Part shown: in pieces, positions 7,884-15,917 of the stretch
Position numbering within the stretch: position 1 is the stretch's first letter
Layout: each line of letters starts with the position of its first letter
NCBI RefSeq assembly: GCF_022008365.1
Contig: NZ_JAIRBA010000028.1
Span: 1 to 53,784 of the forward strand
From: Aequorivita vitellina
GTDB lineage: Bacteria > Bacteroidota > Bacteroidia > Flavobacteriales > Flavobacteriaceae
DNA length: 53,784 nt
Reading direction: 5' to 3'
Made by a program: the position numbers and the translations under genes
The notes under the pieces: model-generated
The model's input: the letters and a program-made list of their open reading frames with translations, nothing else
Databases searched by the model: none
Told to the model about the DNA's origin: nothing

Positions 7884-9023
7884 TTAATTTGTTTGTTTGA
7901 CTTTTTTGAAGGTTCGCCCTTTCCACGAATACGTTCCGCTAAAGCTTCCAAAAACAACTGCCACCACTATTACGGCGTACAAAAAGGGTTGCCAAAGAAA
8001 TTTCCAAAACGATATTTTTTCACCAAAAAACTGTGCAGATTGCCACACAACAACATAATCGGTTGTTATTTTGAAACAAAGCAATGCTAAATAAACAATG
8101 AAATTTTCAGAATCGAAAATGATAAATAAAGGAAGTACTAAAACTGAAATATTTACCAAAAAAACAAGCATTCCCAAAAGAAGTGAAATTGCGCTTTTCT
8201 GTTTTGAAGTTTTTGAAGCCCATCGAATTCGTTGATTAACCACATCTTTCCAACTTTTTTGTGGTTTGGTGATAACAATGGTTTCTTTCGATTTTAAAAA
8301 CGAAACTTGCTTTGGAAATGCTTTTTTCATCTTTTCCAATAGAAAAATATCATCGCCGCTCGCAATGTGGTCGTTGCCCAAAAAACCATTCACTTTTAGA
8401 AAGGCATCTTTCCTATAAACCAAATTTGCGCCGTTGCTCAACAATGGATTTTTAAAACCGAAACTGCCAATAGTCACGGCTTGTAAACTAAAGCCGTCCA
8501 ATTGCTGGAAATTTTCAATAAAACTTCCGTTAGCCTCGTAAATTACCGGTCCGCAAACCATCACTGGCTTTTCTTTTTGAATAAATGCATCAATGGTTTG
8601 CAACCAGGTTTTGGGAAGTTTGCAATCTGCGTCGGTTGTAACAATCCATTCAAATTGTGCATTTTTAATTGCTTCGGAAATAGCGTCCTTTTTAGGTGAA
8701 TTTGAAACGCGTTTGTTTTGAAGAAGCTTGATTGAAAGCTTACTGCTTTTTAGTGTTTCAGAAATGATTGCTTCGGAAATATCTTCGGATGCATCGTTTA
8801 CAAAAATGATTTCAAATATTTCAGAAGGATAATTAATTCCTTCGACTGATTTCAATAATTTCGGAAGGTTTTCAGCTTCGTTCCTAAAAGGAATTACAAC
8901 ACTAAAACGAGTTGCGGGATTTGTGTCTTTTGCAAAAAACAACGGCACTTTTTTAAAACCGTAAAACAATGCCATCATACATAAAAAATATGCGACAAAA
9001 AGTATTAAAAAGGCTGAAATCAT
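7884..9023 (-). CDS. Family 2 glycosyltransferase, membrane-bound
   Basis: A 379-residue processive-type GT2 enzyme. An N-terminal membrane helix (2-22) is followed by a GT-A domain. FSVVIPFRNEAENL (40-53) and IIFVNDASED (72-81) form the nucleotide-sugar site, DAD (131-133) is the metal-binding motif, GDD (223-225) supplies the likely catalytic Asp, and QRIRW (264-268) matches QxxRW of cellulose- and hyaluronan-synthase-like enzymes. Three further membrane helices fill 278-370. It overlaps the upstream flippase-like gene by four bases, so the pair is co-translated. This suggests synthesis and handling of a lipid-linked sugar. Donor and acceptor cannot be read from sequence. Confidence 0.88.
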   Translation of the reverse strand: MISAFLILFVAYFLCMMALFYGFKKVPLFFAKDTNPATRFSVVIPFRNEAENLPKLLKSVEGINYPSEIFEIIFVNDASEDISEAIISETLKSSKLSIKLLQNKRVSNSPKKDAISEAIKNAQFEWIVTTDADCKLPKTWLQTIDAFIQKEKPVMVCGPVIYEANGSFIENFQQLDGFSLQAVTIGSFGFKNPLLSNGANLVYRKDAFLKVNGFLGNDHIASGDDIFLLEKMKKAFPKQVSFLKSKETIVITKPQKSWKDVVNQRIRWASKTSKQKSAISLLLGMLVFLVNISVLVLPLFIIFDSENFIVYLALLCFKITTDYVVVWQSAQFFGEKISFWKFLWQPFLYAVIVVAVVFGSFSGTYSWKGRTFKKVKQTN

Positions 9024-9976
9024 CGCGTTGCAGGTTGATAGGTGAGTACGTAAAAACTACCTAAAACTGCGGGCAGTACAAAATTGAAAAGCCACATAGC
9101 TAGTACAGTCGATAGAACAATCAGTTCTGGAATTTCCACAAATGAAAACAGCCAAACCGCAACCCCGCCGCGGATTACAACATCAAAAATAAAAAGGGTG
9201 GGAAGAATGGAAACCAAAAAATACATTGCAAAAATTAGCGGCACTGCTTCGGAAAAGCTAATATTTCCTTCAAAAAACAACAATAGTCCGTAAAACATAC
9301 TGCTGAAAATTAAATACCGAAATGCTGAAAAAAGCACCGTTTTAAATTTAATTTGAAACGGAATTCTTTTAAAAAAACGTGTGGTTTTCGCAATTGAAAA
9401 TCCTTTTAATAGTAGCTCTTTTTCCTTAAAATAATACCCAATCACGAAAAGTAAAACCGCCCCAATTCCGAAAGATGCCAAAGTTGAAATAGAATAATTC
9501 ACGTTGAAGTTTCGCAGTAAATACAGCACTCCAAAAAAACCAAATAGGGTTGTAACAAACATCTGCGCTCCGCCGGAAAGGAAGTTTAGCAACAGTATTT
9601 TCTTCCGCATTCTATTTTCAAAAAAGAGTGCCTTTGCACCGTATTCGCCAATGCGATTGGGCGTTGCCAACGAAACCGTTAGCGATGCCAAACTTTGTTT
9701 TAATGCAGATTTAAAAGTTATTTTTTCTACAGTTGAAACTAAGACTTTCCATTTTAAAATTTCAAAAAACCAATTTGCCGCGGCCAAACTTAAAAACAAC
9801 AAAAGCAGGTAGCCAGAAATAATTCCTTTGGAGAAAACCGTAATTATAAAATCCTCCAAATTTACCGACGCATTATTTTTCAGTTTGTAAAAAACATAAC
9901 CAAAAGTTACCGCAAGCACCAAAACTTTGGTGGCGGCAAGCAGATATTGTTTAGTTTTGCGAGGTACGGCAATCAT
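9020..9976 (-). CDS. UPF0104/LPG-synthase-like integral membrane protein
   Basis: A 318-residue polytopic protein of the lysylphosphatidylglycerol-synthase transmembrane-region family (flippase-like, UPF0104), with about eight hydrophobic helices. The family signature region is present as SLASLTVSLATPNRIGEYGAKALFF (about 91-115) and the C-terminal VIRGGVAVWLF...ILPTLF block. The soluble aminoacyl-transferase domain of MprF is absent, so it does not itself make aminoacyl lipids. In bacteria such stand-alone proteins commonly neighbour glycosyltransferases and are thought to move or handle lipid-linked substrates. Here it is translationally coupled to the GT2 gene, which fits that idea. Confidence 0.8.
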   Translation of the reverse strand: MIAVPRKTKQYLLAATKVLVLAVTFGYVFYKLKNNASVNLEDFIITVFSKGIISGYLLLLFLSLAAANWFFEILKWKVLVSTVEKITFKSALKQSLASLTVSLATPNRIGEYGAKALFFENRMRKKILLLNFLSGGAQMFVTTLFGFFGVLYLLRNFNVNYSISTLASFGIGAVLLFVIGYYFKEKELLLKGFSIAKTTRFFKRIPFQIKFKTVLFSAFRYLIFSSMFYGLLLFFEGNISFSEAVPLIFAMYFLVSILPTLFIFDVVIRGGVAVWLFSFVEIPELIVLSTVLAMWLFNFVLPAVLGSFYVLTYQPATR

Positions 9977-10019
9977 CCTGCTAAAATACTAATTCCCGCA
10001 AAGGTGGAATCTCATCGCA

Positions 10020-10616
10020 ATGGAAAACAAAACTGAAAAAATAATTTTAGGAATTGATCCCGGAACCACAATTATGGGTTTCGGACTTATAAAAGTGGCG
10101 CGAAAACAGATGCAATTTATACAACTGAACGAGTTGCAACTAAAAAAATACGACGACCATTACCTAAAACTAAAACTCATTTTTGAACGTACCATCGAGT
10201 TAATTGACACCCACAATCCAGACGAAATTGCGATTGAAGCGCCCTTCTTTGGGAAGAATGTTCAATCTATGTTAAAACTCGGAAGAGCGCAGGGAGTGGC
10301 AATGGCGGCGGGACTTTCGCGAGAAATTCCCATTACAGAATATTCTCCCAAAAAAATAAAAATGGCAATCACCGGTAACGGAAACGCCAGTAAAGAACAA
10401 GTGGCAAAAATGCTTCAAAGTCTATTAAGTTTAAAAGAACTCCCCAAAAATTTAGATAGCACCGATGGTTTGGCGGCAGCCGTTTGCCATTTCTACAATA
10501 TGGGAAAAGTTGATGTTGGCAAAAGCTACACCGGCTGGGCGGCTTTTGTAAAACAGAATAGCTCCCGAGGCTCCAAAGGGGGAGTTGAGCGCGTAGATTT
10601 ACGCAAAAAAAAATAA
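10020..10616 (+). CDS. ruvC: Crossover junction endodeoxyribonuclease RuvC
   Basis: RuvC cleaves Holliday junctions symmetrically, working with RuvAB in recombinational repair. The 198-residue frame has the RNase H-like core: LGIDPGTTIMGFG with Asp13, IAIEAPFFGKN with Glu73, and DSTDGLAAAVCH with Asp146/Asp149 and His157, so all four acidic residues are present. YSPKKIKMAITGNGNASKEQV is also typical. The last about 15 residues after FVKQN are unusual: SSRGSKGGVERVD is encoded by a GC-rich stem-loop repeat that appears to have extended the usual short basic tail. The gene starts 43 bp from the divergent flippase-like gene and is convergent with the channel gene. Confidence 0.93.
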   Translation: MENKTEKIILGIDPGTTIMGFGLIKVARKQMQFIQLNELQLKKYDDHYLKLKLIFERTIELIDTHNPDEIAIEAPFFGKNVQSMLKLGRAQGVAMAAGLSREIPITEYSPKKIKMAITGNGNASKEQVAKMLQSLLSLKELPKNLDSTDGLAAAVCHFYNMGKVDVGKSYTGWAAFVKQNSSRGSKGGVERVDLRKKK

Positions 10617-10672
10617 CAAAAATATATTGAAGGAAAGCACAATAGTTCCTCTTTGTGGGCTAGGGGGCTTTT
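10562..10672. repeat. GC-rich palindromic repeat remnants at the 3' end of ruvC
   Basis: CTCCC (10562-10566) pairs with GGGAG (10580-10584) around CGAGGCTCCAAAGG. A second GC-rich segment, GGGCTAGGGGGCTTTT, ends near 10672. Both resemble the dispersed CCCCCTTTGG/CTAGGGGG elements common between flavobacterial genes, an assignment made from memory. GCGTA and TACGC (10591-10604) form another small stem. The first segment lies inside the ruvC frame. Confidence 0.5.
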
Positions 10673-11729
10673 AATTCCTAGAAATCCAATCTTCCACAAT
10701 ATGTTGAATTTCTTTGGTGTCTTGTAAGTGAATTATCTCTAAATCAACTTTTCGTTTTAATTTGCTTCCAACCGGGAAAACAAAGCCGTAATACTGCGGT
10801 TCAATTTTCTTTTTACTTAAAACGTAATTTTCTTTTTCATTTTCAGCAAAAATATATTCCAACGGAATTTCATCATAAATAAGGGCATCTACTTTTTTGT
10901 TTAAAAGCATATCGTATCCTTCCGAAACTGTTTTTACAGGTATTGGCTGGCCATCTACGTTGCGCACCCTGTCCATAATTTTGTTATAATCGGGCACTGC
11001 CACTTTTTTGCCGTCTAGCTGCTGCATACTGGTAATGGTTTTGTTGTCGCGTGCCGTCAGGGAAAGCGTGGTGGCAATTCCGGCGACAAATGTTGTAGCC
11101 AGAATTAGCGAAATTATCATCCACGAGCCCATCACCACTCTACCCGCAGAAGTACGCGGGGCATAGTCGCCGTAACCAACAGTGGTCATCGTTACAATTG
11201 CCAACCAAATGCCAGAACCAATGCCTTGGTGTATATGCATTCCGTAATCTTCTTTGTATTTGCGCCCTTCAACCAACCAAAATAAAAAGCCAACAATAGT
11301 GAGAATTAAGAGTAGTCCAAACACCGCAAAAAGAAAAGTTTCTGAAAAAATAGGACTGGCTTTTTCCCAAATGGAGAGTTCTTGTACGGGAGCTAAAATT
11401 GCCATCTCGGTATTGTAATACGGTTGTGAAAACGAAATTTCCGCTGCCCGTTCTTCATTTATGGTAGTTGGTCCAAGTAAAATATCTATTTCGTTGTTTT
11501 TAGCAGCTTCAATTCCAGCCTCAACTGAAGCGTATTCCAGCAACGTATATTTAAGGTTGAGGTCGAATGCTATTTCTTTCCAAATATCAAACACAATTCC
11601 ATCTTCACTTTCACCCTGAATTACGAACGGTGCCGAACCTGCGTAGCCCACTCGAATTTTTTTATCTTCGGTTTGTCCGACCAATAACAAAGAAAAAAAT
11701 AAAAAGAGAATAGTTAAATAGCGATGCAT
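10671..11729 (-). CDS. Prokaryotic ionotropic glutamate receptor-like potassium channel (GluR0-type)
   Basis: A 352-residue ligand-gated channel with the order signal peptide (1-19), S1 lobe (about 22-118), TM1 (132-154), pore loop, TM2 (199-224), S2 lobe (about 230-350). The selectivity filter TVGYGD (183-188) is that of K+ channels. The S1/S2 halves are those of periplasmic amino-acid-binding proteins split by the channel, as in cyanobacterial GluR0. Arg94 in NEERAAEISFSQPYY matches the residue that binds the ligand alpha-carboxylate, and Asp286 in VDALIYDEIP matches the one that holds the alpha-amino group, so an amino acid or similar ligand is likely. The channel would be an inner-membrane tetramer with the ligand site in the periplasm. 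It is a single gene, divergent from hemW. Confidence 0.88.
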   Translation of the reverse strand: MHRYLTILFLFFSLLLVGQTEDKKIRVGYAGSAPFVIQGESEDGIVFDIWKEIAFDLNLKYTLLEYASVEAGIEAAKNNEIDILLGPTTINEERAAEISFSQPYYNTEMAILAPVQELSIWEKASPIFSETFLFAVFGLLLILTIVGFLFWLVEGRKYKEDYGMHIHQGIGSGIWLAIVTMTTVGYGDYAPRTSAGRVVMGSWMIISLILATTFVAGIATTLSLTARDNKTITSMQQLDGKKVAVPDYNKIMDRVRNVDGQPIPVKTVSEGYDMLLNKKVDALIYDEIPLEYIFAENEKENYVLSKKKIEPQYYGFVFPVGSKLKRKVDLEIIHLQDTKEIQHIVEDWISRN

Positions 11730-11802
11730 GTTTTAATGATTTTTAATGAATTATAATTCTACTTTTAAAATGAAGAAGCTCAATTTCGGTAAAAATAATA
11801 AC

Positions 11803-11810
11803 TAATTTTG
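11803..11810 (+). promoter_or_regulatory. -7 element upstream of hemW
   Basis: TAATTTTG matches TAnnTTTG. The leader from about 11817 to 11867 contains ATG-TTC-TAA at 11845. ATG-GGA-AGC-TTT-TGA at 11815 lies at the predicted transcript start. Confidence 0.4.
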
Positions 11811-11867
11811 AGGCATGGGAAGCTTTTGAAATTTTAAAGACGAAATGTTCTAAACAGAGTAAAGGAT

Positions 11868-13085
11868 TTGGAAGAAAACAAGTATCAAAATATAGAAATC
11901 GACAATGCTCTTTTGGGAAGTGGAGGAGGGTTATACATCCACATCCCGTTCTGCAAACAGGCTTGCCATTACTGCGATTTTCACTTTTCAACTTCACTGA
12001 AGAAAAAGGGCGAATTGGTCAATGCCCTGTGCAAAGAATTGGTGCTGCGAAAAGATGAATTAAAAGGCGAGGTTGAAACTATTTATTTTGGTGGCGGAAC
12101 ACCCAGCTTGCTTTCTTCGGAAGAATTGCAGCAGATTTTTAAAACAATTCATAAAAACTATCAAGTTTCTAAAAACGCCGAAATAACGCTCGAAGCCAAT
12201 CCAGATGATTTGATAAATGTCAGTCTGAGCGCAGTCGAAGACATTTCGGAGGCCAAATTAAAGTCATTAAAAGAAGCGGGTATTAACCGTCTCAGCATCG
12301 GAATCCAATCTTTTTTTGAAGAAGATTTAAAACTGATGAACCGCGCCCACAATGCAACCGAAGCCTTGGAATGCATAAAGGAAGCAAAGCAATATTTTGA
12401 AAATATAAGCATCGATTTAATTTACGGCATCCCCAAAATGACAAACGAACGCTGGAAAAAAAATCTTGAAATCGCATTGAATTTAGACGTGCCGCATCTT
12501 TCGTGTTACGCACTAACTGTTGAGCCAAAAACCGCTTTAAAAAAATTTATAGAGAAAGGCATCGTGCCTCCAGTAGATGAAGAGATGGCAAAACAGCATT
12601 ACGAAATTTTACTCGCTGAAACTGAAAAAGCTGGTTTAGATAATTACGAGTTTTCAAATTTTGGAAAACCCGGCTTTCATTCTCGCAACAATACCGCTTA
12701 TTGGGAAGGAAAACCCTACTTGGGCATTGGCCCGTCGGCACACGGCTACGACGGCAATTCGCGAAGCTGGAACGTAGCTAACAATACAAAATACATAAAA
12801 TCTATTGAAGTTGGCGTGCTTCCTTTGGAAACCGAAAAACTTTCAAAAGAAGATAAATACAACGAATATATAATGACGGGCTTGCGCACTAAAAAAGGCG
12901 TTTCTTTGGAGAAAGTTGAAAGCGAATTCGGGAAAAATTATTCCGAGTATTTATTGAAACAAGCTGCAAATGCTCTAAAAAATGAACTTTTAATCCTTGA
13001 AAATCAAACTTTAAAAGTTTCAAAAAAAGGAAAGTTTTTAAGTGATGGCATTGCGGCAGATTTATTCTTAGTAAATTTAGATTGA
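11868..13085 (+). CDS. hemW: Radical SAM heme chaperone HemW
   Basis: HemW is the radical-SAM family protein formerly confused with oxygen-independent coproporphyrinogen oxidase. It binds heme and is thought to deliver it to respiratory enzymes. The frame has LYIHIPFCKQACHYCDFHFS with the iron-sulfur cluster cysteines Cys29, Cys33 and Cys36 (CxxxCxxC), YFGGGTPSLL, EANPDD, INRLSIGIQSF, IDLIYGIP and YEFSNFGKPG, all HemW hallmarks. Its usual fourth Cys of CPDH-type enzymes is absent, as expected. No ATG precedes the core in frame. The called start is TTG at 11868 behind AAAGGA; TTG at 11913 is an alternative giving a shorter N terminus nearer the family norm. The cyclase gene follows with a one-base TGATG overlap. 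Confidence 0.9.
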   Translation: MEENKYQNIEIDNALLGSGGGLYIHIPFCKQACHYCDFHFSTSLKKKGELVNALCKELVLRKDELKGEVETIYFGGGTPSLLSSEELQQIFKTIHKNYQVSKNAEITLEANPDDLINVSLSAVEDISEAKLKSLKEAGINRLSIGIQSFFEEDLKLMNRAHNATEALECIKEAKQYFENISIDLIYGIPKMTNERWKKNLEIALNLDVPHLSCYALTVEPKTALKKFIEKGIVPPVDEEMAKQHYEILLAETEKAGLDNYEFSNFGKPGFHSRNNTAYWEGKPYLGIGPSAHGYDGNSRSWNVANNTKYIKSIEVGVLPLETEKLSKEDKYNEYIMTGLRTKKGVSLEKVESEFGKNYSEYLLKQAANALKNELLILENQTLKVSKKGKFLSDGIAADLFLVNLD

Positions 13086-13843
13086 TGAAAACCACAATTC
13101 ACCTTCAAAAAAAGACCGTTCAAGTAGATTTGTCTAAACCAATAGATATTTCAATTCCTTTGCAGGCTTCGGCGGAAAATCCATTGGCGTGGTACCAAAA
13201 GAAACCAATTATTGAGCCAGTAAAAATGGGGGATTGGGTAGGAAAAGTTGCCGAAGGTGGTTCAGTAAATTTCAACAATGTGTTTTTTAATCCGCACGCG
13301 CACGGCACGCATACCGAAGGTTACGGTCATATTTCGGAAGTCTTTTATTCGGTAAACGATGCCTTAAAAACCTTCTTTTTTTTAGCCGAAGTAATTTCCG
13401 TAAAACCCGAAAAAGTTGGCGAAGACGAAATCATTTCCAAAGAAAGTATTGCAAAAGCTTTAAATGGCAAAACACCCGAAGCGATTGTAATTAGAACACT
13501 TCCAAATTCAAATTCAAAAAAATCAAAACATTGGTCCAATACAAATTGGCCATTTCTTCACGAAAAAGCCGCTTTGTTTTTACGCGAAATTGGTGTGAAA
13601 CACCTTTTAATAGACCTGCCCTCGGTCGATAAAGAAAAGGACGAAGGCAAACTTTTAGCGCACAAAGCATTTTGGAATTACCCAAAAAACCCACGCCAAA
13701 ACGCCACAATTACTGAATTAATCTACGTTCCCGACACTGTAAAAGATGGCAGTTATTTGCTCAATCTTCAAATGGCTTCTTTTCACAACGATGCCTCGCC
13801 AAGTAAACCAGTACTTTATAAAATTGAATCCACTATTAAATAG
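13085..13843 (+). CDS. Cyclase/kynurenine formamidase-like metal-dependent hydrolase
   Basis: A 252-residue protein of the cyclase family (PF04199 type), which includes arylformamidase and other Mn/Zn-dependent hydrolases. The metal-binding motif is HAHGTHTEGYGHI (71-83), with H71, H73, H76, E78 and H82 as candidate ligands. It deviates from the HxGTHxDxPxH of KynB, so arylformamidase activity is uncertain. IDLPSVDKEKDEGKLLAHKAFW matches the second conserved block. The start is the ATG at 13085, overlapping the hemW stop by one base; the TTG at 13082 is less likely. It has no signal peptide and is cytosolic. No tryptophan-degradation genes are nearby, so the substrate is open. Confidence 0.78.
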   Translation: MKTTIHLQKKTVQVDLSKPIDISIPLQASAENPLAWYQKKPIIEPVKMGDWVGKVAEGGSVNFNNVFFNPHAHGTHTEGYGHISEVFYSVNDALKTFFFLAEVISVKPEKVGEDEIISKESIAKALNGKTPEAIVIRTLPNSNSKKSKHWSNTNWPFLHEKAALFLREIGVKHLLIDLPSVDKEKDEGKLLAHKAFWNYPKNPRQNATITELIYVPDTVKDGSYLLNLQMASFHNDASPSKPVLYKIESTIK

Positions 13844-13887
13844 AAATTGTCTTACTTTCAATGTCATAAAGTCCTAGGTCCTTTTCG

Positions 13888-13895
13888 TATCTTTG
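13888..13895 (+). promoter_or_regulatory. -7 element directly before the DUF4230 gene
   Basis: TATCTTTG is a perfect TAnnTTTG, five bases before the ATG at 13900. With the usual 5-7 nt to the transcript start, the mRNA would be leaderless or nearly so. Confidence 0.5.
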
Positions 13896-13899
13896 CGCA

Positions 13900-14517
13900 A
13901 TGGAATACCTCTTTATAGGATTGGCAGTTGGCGCCGTTTTGGCTTACTTTATTTTCGCGCGTTTTGGCGGTAGCGGAAAAAAGGAAAGGGTAAACTCCCA
14001 GTCCGTTATTTTGATTGAAAAAATTCGCAGCGTCTGTAAATTCATTACGGTTGAAGGGGATTTTTCTGAAATTTTCTATTACGAAAACGTAAAAGATAAA
14101 TGGCTGAATTTAATTTTAGGAAAAAAGAAAGCCCTAGTTTTAATTGAAGCAAAAGCACATATTGGTTTCGACCTCACAAAAGTTAAAATGAGTTCCGACA
14201 CCAAAAACCGAACGATTGTTTTAACCAATTTTCCGCACCCCGAATTGCTAACCATTGAAACAGACTTTAAGTATTACGACAAAAAGGAAGGTTGGGCAAA
14301 CCCTTTTACGGCGGGCGATTTGACTGAAATAAACCAAGAAGCAAAAAAACATATTGTTGATAAAATCCCAGAAAGCGGTCTTTTGCAAGAGGCTTCAAAA
14401 CAGGCTTTGGAAACTATTCAGCTTATGGAAAAACTGGTGGAAACCATAAATTGGAAACTGGATTATACTGCTTTAGACGTTGATAATATTCCCAAAGAAA
14501 TTGGTTCAAAAAAATGA
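13900..14517 (+). CDS. DUF4230 domain membrane protein
   Basis: A 205-residue protein with one N-terminal membrane helix (2-20, LFIGLAVGAVLAYFIFA) followed by a basic stop (GGSGKKERV) and a soluble domain. The pattern VILIEKIRSVCKFITVEGDFSEIFYYEN..., KALVLIEAKAHIGFDLTKV and VLTNFPHPELLTIETDFKYYD is that of DUF4230, a widespread family without assigned function in which the first strand-helix unit binds no known ligand. It overlaps the transglutaminase-like gene by four bases, so the two are co-translated. A near-leaderless promoter is seen. Confidence 0.8.
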   Translation: MEYLFIGLAVGAVLAYFIFARFGGSGKKERVNSQSVILIEKIRSVCKFITVEGDFSEIFYYENVKDKWLNLILGKKKALVLIEAKAHIGFDLTKVKMSSDTKNRTIVLTNFPHPELLTIETDFKYYDKKEGWANPFTAGDLTEINQEAKKHIVDKIPESGLLQEASKQALETIQLMEKLVETINWKLDYTALDVDNIPKEIGSKK

Positions 14518-15443
14518 AATTTGTAGCCCTTTTATTTATTTTTTTGAATGCTTCGGCAGCTGCACAAGATTTCCAAAAGGTGGATGCAATACTTACAATG
14601 TATCCAGATTCATTTGAAAATCCGGAGAAACTTTCCAGATTTATCACCCGTGATTTTGTTTCCGAAGAAGAAAAAGTCAGGGCAATTTACACTTGGATTA
14701 TTCAGAATGTCGCTTACGATCCGGATGAATATAAAAAGTTTGATTACAAGTTTTCCAACTATCGCGAACGGAACGAAAAAGACGAAAAACTTCGCGCTAA
14801 TATTATTCAACGAACCATTCAAACAGGCCGAGCCGTGTGCGAAGGATATGCAATGCTTTTTGAAAAACTGTGCGAGTTGCAGGGCATTAAAAACTATTTG
14901 GTACGCGGCGATATAAAATCGAATTTTTCGGATATTGGGCGACCTTTTAAACGAATTCATATGTGGAATGTGGCCAGTATCGACGGCAAACCCTATTTGT
15001 TCGATTCCACTTGGGGCGCGGGAAAATACAACGAGAAATTTATAAAAGACCCAACCTATTTTTACTACAAAACGCCACCAGAATTATTTATAAAAACACA
15101 TTATCCCGATATGCCGGAGGATGCTCTATTGGAGGAAACCATAACGAAAGAACAGTTTGCCGCCCTACCTTTAATTATTGAAAAAAATTTATCGCCAACG
15201 GATATTGAATTGCCATCCAAAGGCCTGCTTTTTGAAGACGAGTATTTCGACGAAATTTTGTTCGCCATTAAAAACGTAAATCCTGAAAAAATTTCATATT
15301 CTTATGGCACTGAAAAAATTCCTATTAACGATATAGAAAGGGGAGCAGACCGAATAAAATTTAATGTGCCCTTGCTTATCGGGGCCAAAATTTTACTGAT
15401 TTATTTTGATGGAAAACCTGCTTTGGGTTATAAAATAAATTGA
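14514..15443 (+). CDS. Secreted transglutaminase-like cysteine protease-fold protein
   Basis: A 309-residue exported protein (signal peptide 1-18, ending SAAAQ). The transglutaminase-like core spans about 50-175: RAIYTWIIQNVAYD (57-70), RAVCEGYAMLFEKLC with catalytic Cys109, RIHMWNVASIDGKPYLFDSTWGAG with His149 and Asp164. The Cys-His-Asp triad is thus intact, in the order of bacterial CYK3-like/transglut_core proteins. The C-terminal about 110 residues form a less conserved beta-rich domain. Enzymes of this fold cross-link or hydrolyse peptides; which reaction occurs here cannot be decided. It is co-translated with the DUF4230 protein, so the two may work together at the envelope. Confidence 0.82.
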   Translation: MKFVALLFIFLNASAAAQDFQKVDAILTMYPDSFENPEKLSRFITRDFVSEEEKVRAIYTWIIQNVAYDPDEYKKFDYKFSNYRERNEKDEKLRANIIQRTIQTGRAVCEGYAMLFEKLCELQGIKNYLVRGDIKSNFSDIGRPFKRIHMWNVASIDGKPYLFDSTWGAGKYNEKFIKDPTYFYYKTPPELFIKTHYPDMPEDALLEETITKEQFAALPLIIEKNLSPTDIELPSKGLLFEDEYFDEILFAIKNVNPEKISYSYGTEKIPINDIERGADRIKFNVPLLIGAKILLIYFDGKPALGYKIN

Positions 15444-15491
15444 AGTTCACTGCGAGAAATCATGGAGTTTGAATGTTATATTAAAGAAGAA

Positions 15492-15851
15492 ATGAACATA
15501 GAAGAATTCAGAGAATATTGTACTTGCAAAAAAGGTGTTACCGAGTCATTTCCTTTTGGTGAAAATACCCTCGTTTTTAAAGTAATGGGCAAAATGTTTG
15601 CGCTCGCCGCCATAGAAAATTACCCAGCAACGGCCAATTTAAAGTGCGATCCCGAATGGGCAATTGAACTTCGCGAAGAGCACGATGGACTAATTATTCC
15701 GGGTTACCATATGAGTAAAAAACATTGGAACACGGTGGAACTTGAACCTAATTTGCCGAATAAATTGGTTTTGGAGTTAATAGATCATTCCTATGATTTG
15801 GTGGTAAAAAGCCTCACTAAAAAACTTCAAACAGAACTCCAGAATCTTTAA
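15492..15851 (+). CDS. MmcQ/YjbR family protein
   Basis: A 119-residue MmcQ/YjbR protein with a CyaY-like fold. The sequence MNIEEFREYCTCKKGVTESFPFGENTLVFKVMGKMFAL is the family start, so the ATG at 15492 is preferred to 15462. HWNTVELEPNLPNKLVLELIDHSYDLVVKSL is the conserved C-terminal half. Members have been proposed to bind DNA and are often linked to stress or resistance genes, but no cellular role is settled. It follows the transglutaminase gene on the same strand after about 50 nt. Confidence 0.85.
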   Translation: MNIEEFREYCTCKKGVTESFPFGENTLVFKVMGKMFALAAIENYPATANLKCDPEWAIELREEHDGLIIPGYHMSKKHWNTVELEPNLPNKLVLELIDHSYDLVVKSLTKKLQTELQNL

Positions 15852-15871
15852 ATTCGCGAACACTTCAACAA

Positions 15872-15904
15872 AAACCTAACAGGTATCAAAGATCTTTTAG
15901 GTTT
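15872..15904 (+). terminator. Hairpin between yjbR-like and mutS-like genes
   Basis: AAACCTAA (15872-15879) pairs perfectly with TTAGGTTT (15897-15904) around a 17-nt loop. There is no T-run beyond TTT, so termination would be weak. It could also be an intergenic repeat. Confidence 0.4.
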
Positions 15905-15917
15905 CAACAAAGAGATA

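Noticed and set aside
9504-9812. 102-residue frame antisense to the flippase-like gene
   Set aside because: It is Lys/Pro/Ser-rich shadow sequence opposite a clearly conserved membrane protein.
14548-14960. Long alternative frames on both strands inside the transglutaminase gene
   Set aside because: Both are shadows of the real gene, which has a signal peptide and an intact catalytic triad.
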